Below are positions 34,147 through 44,468 of a DNA stretch of 64,000 nucleotides, piece by piece. This DNA is from Anastatus disparis. Its lineage: Eukaryota; Arthropoda; Insecta; Hymenoptera; Eupelmidae. The notes under the pieces are model-generated. The model made no database searches, was not told the DNA's origin, and saw only the letters and a list, made by a program, of their open reading frames with translations. The stretch covers positions 434,001-498,000 of the forward strand of contig JAFFSR010000221.1 in assembly GCA_017163975.1 (NCBI GenBank). The letters are read 5' to 3'. The position numbers and the translations under genes were made by a program. The stretch's first letter is position 1; the number at the start of each line of letters is the position of its first letter.

Positions 34147-34412
34147 AAAATGTGTGTGATGAAAAATGTGTGCATTGAAACAGAGTGTATCGAAGAATAA
34201 CTCTATCAGATTAAATAATAAATTTTTTTTTATTAATGAACTATCATTACGAGTGTTACCGTGTAGTGTATTATCGTGTAGTGTATATAATAGAACAAAG
34301 CATAGAATTTTTAAAAATGTGTGTGATGAAAAATTACAATAATTCATTATCTCTTTTTTTATTAATGAATTATCATTACGAGTGTTACCGTGTAGTGTAT
34401 CTAGTAGAACAA
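34147..34412 (+). repeat. Direct repeat, ~138-bp period, two copies
   Basis: 'AAAATGTGTGTGATGAAAAAT' (near 34147 and 34315) and 'TATCATTACGAGTGTTACCG' (34243 and 34380) each occur twice at about the same spacing. The first copy also has an internal 'TATCGTGTAGTG' doubling. Confidence 0.8.
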
Positions 34413-34451
34413 TATGTTGACAACTTTCGGCTTGGCTATGGTAAAAAATTG

Positions 34452-34574
34452 TATACGCGCCACGGGAGTGAAGGGGGACATCTTAACCCGCGCGATTATC
34501 GCCCTCGCCTTCGGCTCGGGCGATAACATACGCGCGGGTTAGAATGTCCCCCTTCCCTCCCTTGGTGCGTAATA
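34452..34574. mobile_element. Palindrome with GC-rich TTCG-loop core, second example
   Basis: The stem contains 'GGGGGACAT', 'AACCCGCGCG' and the core 'GCCCTCGCC-TTCG-GCTCGGGC' (34501-34521). The core is identical to the one at 4012-4032, but the arms are different sequence. It is the GC-richest patch within the foldback. Confidence 0.75.
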
Positions 34575-36005
34575 TACTATTATGCGTACTTTTATTTTAA
34601 AAATGAGTACTTTCTTCAAAATTATGTACCCTATTTTAATAAAAGTACTTACTTATATAGAAGTATATACCTTTTAGAAAATTTTCATACATACTTTTTT
34701 ATACGATGTATGTACCTTCATATAAAAGTATATACTGTAGCTACGTGACAAATTTTTTTTTACTTTATTATGTACTTTTTGAAAAGTGCATACTTTTCTA
34801 AAAAAGTACCTTCTAAAATGTTCCAAAAAAGTACGTACTTGATCTAAAGTGTATATACTTGAAGTACATACTCAAAGTATGTTATTAAAGTATGTACTGA
34901 TTTTCAACTGTAAAAAAATACGGAATATTATAGCCTTATATACCTGCATCTCTGAAATTCGGATAAAGGATCGCAAAGTTAAGAAAAACGCCACCTAACA
35001 GCTAAAAACGTAAGTACTGAAAAAATTATTCGAATCGATTATTAATTCTGTCTTTGCTGTTAGGTGGCGTTTTTGTTAATTTTGCGATCCTCTACCTGAA
35101 TTTCAGTGACGTGGGAATATAAAGTTATAACATTTCGAGTTTGTTCGCTCAAGCTTTTTGATCTGCGGAGAGTCGATGCTTACCTTATTTTTATATCTTC
35201 CTTTAGGAAGAAAACACTTACCAAGTTACTAACTTGAGGAATTATTGAAAATAAAAATAATCTCAAACTTTTACCGACTTTTTTGTAAAATTTGATTTGT
35301 TATCTTTAAAGGTATATACTCTATTTTAATAAAAGTACGTACTTGTATAGAAGTATATACTTTTTAGAACATTTTCATACATATTCTTTTATACGAAGTA
35401 TGAACCTTCATACTCAAGTATGTACTGTAGCTAAAGTAATTTTTTTTTTGGTCATTTTAGTATGTACTTTTTTAAAAATATATACTTTTAAAAAAAGTAC
35501 CTACCAAAATGTTTTTAATAAGTACATACTTTAAAAAAATACGTATTTTCTAATAAAGTACGTACTTTAAGAAATATTATTTATCAAAATATACTTTAAA
35601 AGTACATATTTTCAATAAAAGTATATACTTTTCAAAACAGTACCTACTAAAATGTTCCAAAATAGTACGTACTTAAGTAAAGTATATACTTGAAGTACAT
35701 ACTTGAAGTACATACTCAAAGTACATACTTGAAGTACGTACTTATTTTCAACAGGGGGGCCAGTACAAAGAATCATAAAATGATTCTAATAATGCAGATA
35801 TATATACATAGTTTTTACTAAAGTAACGTACAGTGAATTATATTGGCAGACTGCTCTTAATAATTTATCTGCATAATTAGAATCATCTTACGATGCTTCT
35901 TATCAGCCCATGTTACAGAAAAATCAAAATGGACCGCTTCCATAGCCTGTTCGCTGTAAAAACCTAGGTCTTGATTTTCTTCAATGCAATCTTTTATATA
36001 GAAAA

Positions 36006-36143
36006 TTTAGACATTGTTAGAGGGTTTTTTCGGATTTCGTTGTGGTTTAGTGTATTGACGTTTTGTAAACATTACAACGGTCGGTATCCTAAACCACAAC
36101 TTACACGATCAAAATCCGAAAAAACCCTCTAACAATGTCTAAA
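36006..36143. mobile_element. ~138-bp MITE, TTAGACATTGTTAGAGGG tips
   Basis: Near-perfect 31-bp terminal inverted repeats enclose a 75-bp interior. It interrupts the right arm of the giant inverted repeat; the left arm at about 33455-33470 lacks it. Confidence 0.8.
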
Positions 36144-36172
36144 ATTCACCGTGAAAGCTTTGAATCCACCCT

Positions 36173-36731
36173 GGCAGAAAAAAAATAATAAAGATAGTTA
36201 AAGAAATCTGATAATATCTGAATAAAACAATATAAAATAGAATAAAACAGAAAACAACAAATAAAAAGTGAAGAAAAGTGGTCGGATTGAGACTAAGACT
36301 ACAGTTTTTAACAGCTATCTTAATTTAATAAATTTAAAAAACTTAAAATAAGCTTTCAAAAAGTGAAGAAATGTATAGATAATTGAATTAAACAGTTTAT
36401 TGCTTAATTCAACACTTTAATTCAGCTAATTACTAATTTCTTCACTTTTCGAAACCTTATTTTTTTACAATTCAGAAATAGATTGTAACAGATAATAACA
36501 GTTAATATTTGAATAAAAGTAAATTTAACAGTGTATAACTGAATAAAACAGTTTATAACAGTGAAAAAGTAAAAAAAAAATATGCATATTTCTTTTTTAC
36601 GCTTAATTTTGTAGAATTTCGAAGAAAACTGTTAATAACTGTTGTCTTAAGTCTCAATCCGGTCACTTTAAAACAGTTAATAACTGTATTCTTCAGTTTT
36701 ATTCAGATATCTTAATTTTTTTTTCCGTTCG
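36173..36731. mobile_element. ~560-bp inverted-repeat element, CCCTGGCAGAAAA tip
   Basis: The left tip is CCCTGGCAGAAAAAAAAT and the right tip complements to CCCGAACGGAAAAAAAAAT. Further mirrored words are 'GATATCTGAATAAAAC' and 'GACCGGATTGAGACTTAAGA'-like sequence on both sides. It is related to 29300-30065 and shares the CCCTG tip with the small MITEs here. Confidence 0.6.
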
Positions 36732-36975
36732 GGTAAACATAGAAAATGTACTTTTGGTGTTACTGAAATACCAAAAGTGCATGCAGTGTATTTATAGAAT
36801 ATTAATACATAGTATTTTTTAATTACAATTACCTCAAATGATGTCTTTGAATAATTTAAAAACGTATCATTTCTCGTAGTCTTTATCGTTATAATATTTT
36901 ACAAAAAAATCTTAATTTTAACGTTATGCTTACATGTTACATAACTTTAGATTTTTCTAAATATATTTACAATAA

Positions 36976-37073
36976 CCCTGGTAGAAATTTACTCCAGATC
37001 GGTCTAGATCTGTCTAGTTTTGTATGTTAAATAATCGAGGCCTTGATAAAACTAGACAAATTTTCTACCAGGG
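36976..37073. mobile_element. 98-bp MITE, CCCTGGTAG tips, AA target duplication
   Basis: The tips are the same as in the 23298-23393 element. AA flanks both sides (36974-36975, 37074-37075). The mirror arm at about 33218-33235 is uninterrupted ('GGGAATATTATTGTAAAT'), which equals the filled site minus element and one AA. Confidence 0.92.
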
Positions 37074-37304
37074 AATATTCCCTTAAAATCTGTAAATAAT
37101 TCATAATTCTATTCGAAAGCGGCATTCTAGAAATTAAGTTCATAAATTATCAATAAAAAAATTTTTTTTATAAAAAATAAAATTTGAACAGATAAAAAAG
37201 TGCTCATTCTTTTGGTTTTTGTTGGAATTTGATCTCAAATGTGTCTAGAATCATATCCAAAAGGCAAATCTGAGGTGCAAAAACTGCATGGTCAAAATTA
37301 TTCA

Positions 37305-37412
37305 AGGAGCACTATGCAATATCCATGCGAAAGAAGGAAGCAGCTAATTTAACGCTCGGCGGAAAAAGAACCACAGAAGTCAGTATAGACCCAAACTCTA
37401 ACATACCTAATA
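37305..37412 (+). repeat. Dispersed repeat R, copy 2
   Basis: Matches 24640-24745, sharing 'ATGCGAAAGAAGGAAGCA', 'TAATTTAACGC' and 'GTCAGTATA'. Confidence 0.6.
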
Positions 37413-37451
37413 CACATATAAGCGTCACTCTAGTAGTCAAGCTTGGGCCTA

Positions 37452-37574
37452 TTGGGATTTAAAATGGACAGATAGTGGGGGAAAAATGGCGCCGACAAAA
37501 GTCGAAATCATTACTAAAGTTCAGCTCTCGTCGGCGCCATTTTTCCCCCACCATCTGTCCATTTGAAATCCCAA
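37452..37574. mobile_element. 123-bp MITE, TTGGGATTTAAAATGGAC tips, TA flanks
   Basis: Long near-perfect arms (~47 bp, including 'GGGGGAAAAATGGCGCCGAC') surround a ~30-bp centre. TA on both sides (37450-37451, 37575-37576) fits a Tc1/mariner-type insertion. Confidence 0.8.
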
Positions 37575-38322
37575 TAGAAGGATGGTCTGCCTCTTTCCTG
37601 TTGCGCGCGCAGCGCATAGCACTGAAAAAGAAGTTCGAGCAAGGAAGAAGAATGGCCATCGGCGTTTATTCCTTATGTTACCTCCGTTAACTGCGGTTGT
37701 TATACTAGCAACAAAGTTTTTTTGTAGCAACTTTGCTTAGTTAGGAGTGTTCTACAAAAAGAATCCGTCTTTTTGTATACAAAAAAGTGCATAAAGTAAG
37801 TGTGTATGGAATAGCTTAGTATTCCCTGCATTAATTTTTTTACTGTGTGTGTGACATAATATTAATCATTAATAGTAGCTTCGTGTGTTTGGCGATAGCT
37901 TGCGTGGTATTTTTTTCTTCTTCACTCTAGCTCTCAGTAGAGCTTGTACATCCTTTTAGCTCCGTTTTCTATTCGCACAAATTTAGAACTGTCTATATCT
38001 TCTTAAAAACTGTTTATTTAAGGGCAATTATTTTAGTTTGTTCGTTTATTTACACTGGATTTGTCAGATGGACTAATAGAATTTTTAAAAAATCGACGGG
38101 ACAACAAAAATTTAAATGTTTTTTCTGCTTTTTTTCACTATATTTTATTGATATTTCAAAAAAATATTCATACATTATATTTCTAAGGTATTAATTTACC
38201 TTACTTTAACATATTTTAAAGAAAGTAACTAGAAAAAAATAGTTATAAATCTTGGAATTTGAAAAACAAACCGGGTACACGATGTCATCGAAAATTCGTA
38301 AATTTCCCCATATATACAGGGT

Positions 38323-38984
38323 GATTGGAAAACATTGGTACATATCTATATCGGTGGATTCAGCGCAATAAGCTGATCCCGAAAAAATGTTATAAATTTT
38401 TTTTTTAATTCTACCAATATATCGCCAATATATTCGCAATGTGTTGGTAAAATTTTCTCCAATATCGCCAATATATTGGCAATACATTGGTAAAATTAAA
38501 AAAAAATTCTTATCATTTTTTTCGGAGTCAGCTTATTGCGCTGGATCCAATGATATAAATATGTATCGGAAAATTGCCCTTCACGGTATATAATTTTATA
38601 CGTCAAAAATGATACTTTTTTTATATTTTTCTACGTGTGTTTCTTGAGCTATAAAAAAAGGTGCATACTTTCGATCATTCTCAAATTTTTAGAGCATAAT
38701 AAATACGGTAAATACAAAAGTTTAAGCCTATCCTGGTACATGTGCCCTTCTTTATAAAGCTGTTTGACTATTTTTAATGTAAGCGTAATTTTTACCTAAA
38801 AATTACACCTACCAGGATAGGCTTAAACTTTTGTATTCACCGTATTTATTATACTCTAAAAATTTGAGAATTATCGAAAGTATGCACCTTTTTTTATAGC
38901 TCAAGAAACACACGTAGAAAAATATAAAAAAAGTATCATTTTTGACGTATAAAATGATATACCGTGAAGGGCAATTTTCCAATC
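38323..38984. mobile_element. Two palindromic elements, one inserted in the tip of the other
   Basis: The outer element starts GATTGGAAAA (38323) and ends TTTTCCAATC (38984), with ~190-bp arms ('TTGCCCTTCACGG', 'CGTCAAAAATGATAC', 'AGTTTAAGCCTATCCTGG'). Its left tip is split by a second palindrome at about 38333-38567. That one has arms 'GGATTCAGCGCAATAAGCTGA' and a centre of 'CCAATATATCGCCAATATA'-type repeats. Neither has a coding frame. Confidence 0.8.
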
Positions 38985-39228
38985 AATACCAAAATTTAAT
39001 TACATATTCTACTTTAAAAAACTAGTAATTTAAGCCCTTATTGAAGTGTGTGCCACCCTAGAAACTTGTATTATAGACTTTTGAATTGTTAAAAATCGAG
39101 TGACCAAAATGAATGAAGTTTTTGAAAATTGCCCATATTGCTTCTAAATACTTTCACTCTGTGTAATATACATAATAATAACATAATATACGATGATACG
39201 AAAAATAATCTCATAAAAATATTTGTAA

Positions 39229-41344
39229 ATGTTTAACAGCAACACGCTAAACTTTAGGTTTCAACCGAACACCGTAATGGGGCAAAATTTAGACTCAAGG
39301 CAACAGGCATCTCAGCTTTTGCAGAAACAGCAACGACAACCCCAACAACCAGGTATGGGTGATATGGGTGCCGAAATGCTGAGACAACCAGGTGTAATAG
39401 GACCAACAGTTTCTGGTCAAGTTGGTCAGAATCCTGGAGCTAGCGCTAGCCCTAAACTAACGCTTGAACAACTTTTGGCAACTCTCAGAGGTCCTAATAC
39501 ACCTAAACAACAATATGAAATACTTCAAATACTCAAGAATGATCCCCCTCTTTTGGCTGCTTTTATTAAACAGCGGCAGGTAAATATTGATGAATATTAA
39601 CACATATTGTTAAGATATTTTTATAATTTTAAACAAATTTCTGCTTATATAGAAAAACTATATTTTAATATTTGAAATTACGAACTTTCTAAAACAAAGA
39701 TATAAATTTTAATAATTAGAAAATATTTATTAAGGTTTTGGCACAACAACAACAGTTATCAGGCCAACAAGGTGGTGGTCCAGATTCTCCAAGTGCTAAT
39801 CAATCACAGCAACAGCAACATCAAACTGGTTTGCATATGATTACACCTCAACAACAGCAACAGGCTCAAATGCAACAGGGCCGAAAGCAAATTCAGGCAA
39901 TGCTTAATCAACAGCAGCAACAACAAGGCCAACCTCAAGCACCTAATGTTCAACAACAGCAGCAACAAGTTTGGTATAAGCAACAACAAATGTTGTTAAT
40001 TCAGAAGCAACAACAACTAGCAGCTGACCAACAACAAGCGGATGTAGCGGCGGTTGCTGCTGGCTCACAACCATTTACACAGCCTTCACTACCGCCCTAT
40101 GGTCAAAGGCCGATTAGTCCACCAATATTAGGTATATTTTTAAATTTATTTACTAAAAATAAATTTAAATTAATTTATTATGAAAATTCTTAATCTTTTA
40201 TATATTTATTTCAAGCACCTGATGTTCTACAACAGCCGTTACAACTGCACAGGCAACTGTTAAAACAGCAGGTAATTGCCCAACAGCAGGCAATTCCCCA
40301 ACATCAAGCGGCTGTAGCGTCGGCTGCTGCTGGTTCACAACCATTATCACAGCCTTCACCACCGCTCTATAATCATCATAGGCTCATTAGTCCACCTATG
40401 TTAGGTAAGTTTTTAAATTTATTTATTAAAAATTAATTTAAATTAATTTATTATAAAAATTCTTAATCTTTTATATATTTATTTTTATTTTAATGATTTA
40501 ATGTCTAACAAGTGAAATTTTGTATTTTGGGTCATTTTGTATCTATAAAAGTAAAATAATTATTTTTAAAATTGCATGTAGATTGACTTGTACTATTAAA
40601 TTTGTTAAATTATATTTTTTTAAGAAAAAATATTTTTGTTTATGTATAAATATGTTAAAATATTTACTAAGCATTGTAATCATACTTTATTATTTCCACT
40701 AGAATTAAGTTTAAAGCTTGAGCTGCTGTAAAGAATTATAAAAATAACTTAATAAAATGTATTTAATTATTTATTTTGCAGGCTACAATGAACAATTTTT
40801 CAGCAGCTTTAATGAACAAGCATATGGACAGCCAGGTCTGAAACAAACCCTGCCACCAGTTCCGTCATCTCAAGGTGCAATGGGCCCACCTGGAATTTCA
40901 TCAGTTATGCAAAAACTGATGCAGTCAGTACATTCGCTACCACAGATTTGCTCTTCACAGGCGAATCCATTGCCGCGGCCGGTACCATCACCTCGTAATC
41001 AACCGTTTCCTACGCCTTGTGCCAATCCACTACCCTCACCTCATCATCATCCATGTGCCGGCGACCATGGCACGTCTACTCACTCACCAGTGCATGAGCT
41101 TGAAGGACTCAGTGAGCTGATGTTGTCACAACTTAGTCAAGTCGCTGCAACTAGTTCCTCTTTGCCCCACGATCAATCGCCTGCAACGCCTAACGCCCAG
41201 GCCAGCCAGGATGCTAACGTTGTAATACCCATGACACCGCAGGATCAATTATTCGAATTCGTCGAGGACTTTTACTGTACACGCGCATGCTTAGACATTT
41301 GTTTTTTTTTTGCATGTGTGTGTGCATATATATATTATTTTTAG
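39229..41344 (+). CDS. CBP/nejire C-terminal copy 2: NCBD-containing partial paralog, intact frame
   Basis: Proposed exons 39229-39579, 39735-40131, 40216-40404 and 40782-41344 total 1500 nt, giving 499 aa with no internal stop; all junctions are GT..AG. Residues 1-70 are a Q-rich lead. The NCBD (LTLEQLLATLRGPNTPKQQ .. LKNDPPLLAAFIKQRQ) covers about 70-115. Long Q-rich and S/P-rich tracts follow, and near the end comes PMTPQDQLFEFVEDF, which matches the conserved CBP C-terminal signature. In CBP the NCBD binds SRC coactivators, IRF3 and p53. Here the acetyltransferase, bromodomain, KIX and TAZ regions are absent. If expressed it would be an NCBD-only protein, possibly a decoy for the parental gene. 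The start at 39229 lies in former intron just before the old acceptor (exon proper at 39258). The last 23 codons read past the usual CBP stop position. It could equally be an undisrupted pseudogene. Confidence 0.6.
39939..40490 (+). repeat. Tandem duplication of an exon plus intron in nejire copy 2
   Basis: A ~277-bp unit starting 'GCACCTAATGTTCAAC' (39939) recurs at 40216 ('GCACCTGATGTTCTAC'). It covers the exon end (AAGSQPFTQPSLPPY / AAGSQPLSQPSPPLY, then ISPPILG / ISPPMLG), the GT donor and the AT-rich intron. The second unit became its own exon. Confidence 0.88.
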
Positions 41345-41499
41345 ATTTAAATGAAACCGTACAAATGCGTATAATTAAAGTTAATTATTCGTATTTCAAG
41401 AATGATAAAATGATGAAAAAAATTATTACTATTGTAGAGACAATGCAGTTATTATTATTATATGTACGTATTATATATTACTGTGAAAAACAAAAAACG

Positions 41500-41970
41500 C
41501 AAGATAAATAAACTATAAAAAGTTTCTTGTACGGCGAAGATGAAAATGATTTATAATAGGATTATGGTGATTTACAGAATCAACAATACGCGTATTGTAA
41601 TGTTTTAAATTAAAATGGAATAGATAAAGGAATAAAAAAAAATTAATGATCATTTGTAAGTACTATCTGTATAGCACAAGAGAAAAAAAAAGTGATTGAC
41701 AAAATATACCGTAAGATTTAAGTACACAGGCTGCTAATTTGCTAATGGTAATTACAACAATGCGGATGAATTGATATATTAAAGAATATATCGTGTGGAT
41801 TAATTTTTCGAAGAGGGAGGGAACCCAAAAAAAAAAAAAAAAAACAAACTCTGAAGCCTTCTCCCTATGACTAACCGCATAAAATCTTTCTCTCTATTTT
41901 CTTCTCTCAGTTTATATAAGTCTCTTCATCTTCTACTTTTACTTTGTATCTTCACTATCCCTTTTCATAT
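41500..41970 (+). other. nejire copy 2 3' UTR / downstream flank
   Basis: AT-rich DNA after the copy 2 stop contains AATAAA near 41506 and an A run at 41829-41844. From about 41857 it aligns with the copy 1 downstream flank at 30060. Confidence 0.5.
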
Positions 41971-41973
41971 CTA

Positions 41974-42415
41974 CACGGAAAGAAATTTGGAATTGAATTG
42001 ACTTCATGTTTTGATTTATTTTAACTCGAACATAGAATTGTACGAAGAGGAGAAATCTCGGAAATAAGTCAAGTCAAGTTGGAATAAATTCAACTTCATT
42101 TTTTACATACGAAATGTTTGTATATCTCGGAGTATTATGATGACGAGTCTCATGCTTCTCCAACTCAACTTTGGACATCTAGGAGCTCCAAACCTCGAGA
42201 TACTATATGTTCGTGTTTCTTGGAATTAGGCGAATGCTAATCTACACATCTCTGTTATTCAATGTCGAGTTAAGCGATGCAAAGTTTTGTTTTATATCAA
42301 CTTGATTTTTCTCAGAGTTCTTACAACTCAAGTTTGACGAAGAAATAACACAAGCATTGAATTTTGTTGTTTCGAGTAATGTTGGACTTGTGTTAACTCA
42401 AGATTTCTTTCCGTG
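41974..42415. mobile_element. 442-bp MITE, CACGGAAAGAAAT tips, TA target duplication
   Basis: Tip CACGGAAAGAAATTTGGAAT and mirrored ATTTCTTTCCGTG. TA lies on each side (41972-41973, 42416-42417). The paralogous flank of copy 1 is uninterrupted at about 30187 (CATATCTCCCCACC, against the filled CATATCTA..TACCCACC). TA duplication fits a Tc1/mariner-derived MITE. The interior is rich in 'CAACTTGA'-type words and has no frame. Confidence 0.88.
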
Positions 42416-42417
42416 TA

Positions 42418-43400
42418 CCCACCTCCGTGCATATACAGTGCAACCAAAATTTGTAGATAACTTAGCAGAAACGGTGGCGGGGCCGCCTCGTATATTATAA
42501 ACACTCTGTAAATGTTGAAAATATAATTTTGGTAACAATAATAATTATCATTATTAATAATTTACCTGTCTAATATAAATTTATTATTATTATTAAAATT
42601 ATTGGTAATATAAAAATTAAATTAAGTAAATTATGGAAGTATAAAAATATCATAGTATCTTCAAGTCGACAAATTAATATGAGTGTTAGGATTTATTAAA
42701 CACTCTTGTTTTTTTTTGCCCGTTTATTTTTATTTTTTAATAAATACATTATAATAACACAATCATGCCAGTGTATCATATTGGAGGTTTTCTTCTATTT
42801 TCGTTTGGTTAATTAGTCCTTAATTTGTCTTATATTTAAATAGAATATGATTAGAAGAAAACGTAAATTTATACACTCAGCAAAAAAACACGCCACTTTT
42901 TTTGGTTATAAAAATTTTCAAATGGTCATATATCCAGATTTATCTTATATGCAATAAGACAATAACACGCATAGTTTCGTACGTGAATAGCACGAGTTTA
43001 GGATGCTAGATGTTCAAAACCTCAGTAGTATTTAAAAAAAAAATTTATCTGAATTCTTTAAAAGTGTTACATGATAAAAGGAAATTACAGTTAATTTATT
43101 TTTGGGATGGTGAAAATAGCTAATAATATTTTTATATATATTATAACAAACCTTGCGTGGCTTATACACAGTAAAGAATTATAGTTGTAACCATCTAAAC
43201 TTTTGAATATTTTTATCATGCTAAAACTTGCGTTCAAAATTTTGCGTTTCTTCATTTTAATCTTTGATTGATTTATAAGTTAACAAATAATACAAATCTC
43301 ATATATTTAATTATTAAATCAGGTATCAGTTATCATATTACATTTCCGTAGTTATTTTTTAAGCTATTACTTATTTCATACTGCATATTATTTTTTTAAT
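42418..43400. other. Duplicated downstream flank, then unassigned DNA
   Basis: Positions 42418-42880 continue the homology with 30190-30640. From 42880 to 43400 I see AT-rich DNA with no gene. Confidence 0.5.
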
Positions 43401-43590
43401 AGTTAAGAAAAGAGGTTATACTTTTCTATTAAAATACTAGTTTGATATTGTAGTTGTAGTTGTCAATGTTTTAATGTGTTAAAATAATTTCAAGTGTATG
43501 AGTGCAGATATAAAGTTAACAATAGACTCCTAAATGCATATAAACAATTTATAAAAGCCGATAATAATGACGCTATATTCGTCATTAAAT
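43400..43590 (+). pseudogene. ANK start-codon remnant
   Basis: The ANK promoter-proximal flank is recognisable ('AAAGTTAACAATAGACTCCT', 'ACAATTTATAAAAG'). It runs into 'AATAATGACGCTATATTCG', which corresponds to the ANK start 'AAAATG..CGACGCTGTATTCG' with 11 bases missing after the ATG. The sequence then jumps straight to the 5' flank of the next unit (43598 onward). Confidence 0.7.
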
Positions 43591-44468
43591 TATTTAATTT
43601 ATTTTGCTTTTGCCATTAATTAAGTTCATTAGGGTTGTCATAACAAAATTAAAAAAAAAAGAAATCTTTCTGAAATGACACCTTTCTTCAACTGAAAATA
43701 CAAGGACTCCTTTTTTTATGCCAAAATTGAAATCAAACCTATTTTTGACCTAACATGAAATAGCAAACTTTTCCTTGCAGTAGTTGATATCTAGCTTTAA
43801 TCTGTTACAGAAAAGAACAATTTTTAATTGAGAATACTTTAAGAGAAATTACCAAGTTTTAAGAAAATATATTCAAGTTGTTGATGGAAGTTTGCAAAAA
43901 ATTTTGATAAGATCGTAAATTTTAATATAGTTTATTTTACCATATTATAATATATTTGCAAATAATTTGAAAAATATTTTAAATTCTAATTGAATTATTT
44001 TTATTTCAATGAGTTGTTGATAATATAATATATAAAAAATAGTTAATAAAAGAACTGAAAATAAGTGAAATTCATTTATTTTTAATTGCTTTAAATATTC
44101 AAAGACAGTTGTTCACCCGATAACAAATGCCGAACGGGATGCTACCGGACGGACTGGCGACCGGATTTCGGGTATAGAAAAAGTGAGGGCGCTAATAGTG
44201 GCTCCAACCTGAAACAATAAGTGATATGTTTAAAAAAATAAGTTGGTAGTTAGCCATCATCACGCCATACTTTCAAACGGCTATCCTTTTTGCATATAGT
44301 TGTTTTTAAAATTTGTTTATAGTGCTTCAATATTTAAGAAAATAAGTTATACTGTTTTATTCATGGATTAGTTTAATGTTGTGATTGCAAATGTTTTAAA
44401 TGTGTTAAAACAATCATAAAGTGTAAATAAAAAGTTAACGAAGACGCTTGAATAATTCATAAAAGCGT
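43590..44468 (+). promoter_or_regulatory. ANK2 duplicated 5' flank
   Basis: Shares with the other units 'TCTTTCTGAAATGACACC'-type text, 'ATTCAAAGACAGTTGTTCACC' words (44100), 'AATAAGTTGGTAG' (44238) and 'AGTTAACGAAGACGCTTG' just before the gene. It carries an unusual GC-richer patch at 44130-44200. Confidence 0.65.

Larger units (their letters stand above)
33551..35756. mobile_element. 2.2 kb foldback element with AGTACGTACTT subrepeats
   Basis: The ends are CCCTGTTGAAAATAAG and complement. The arms are built from dozens of short 'AAGTACGTACTT'-type units drifting inward over about 200-350 bp on each side. This repetitive-arm architecture is the hallmark of foldback elements. The middle contains a direct repeat (34200-34420), the TTCG-core palindrome (34452-34574) and repeat S (34918-35175). 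No coding frame is supported. GG dinucleotides flank both ends. Confidence 0.75.
33016..37263. mobile_element. ~4.2 kb giant inverted-repeat element with nested insertions
   Basis: The left arm, 33016-33550, matches the right arm, 35757-37263, in reverse once nested MITEs are removed. Outer tips are TTTTAGATATGATTCTAG and, mirrored, TTTTGGATATGATTCTAG. Shared inner words include 'AATGCCGCTTTCAAATAGAA', 'GTTATGCTTACATTGTTAC'-like sequence and 'GGCTATGGAAGCGGTCCAT'. The centre is occupied by the 33551-35756 foldback. No transposase frame is seen anywhere inside, so it is non-autonomous. Confidence 0.7.

Noticed and set aside
39804..39989. Leucine-rich minus-strand frame in nejire copy 2
   Set aside because: Antisense of CAA/CAG repeats.
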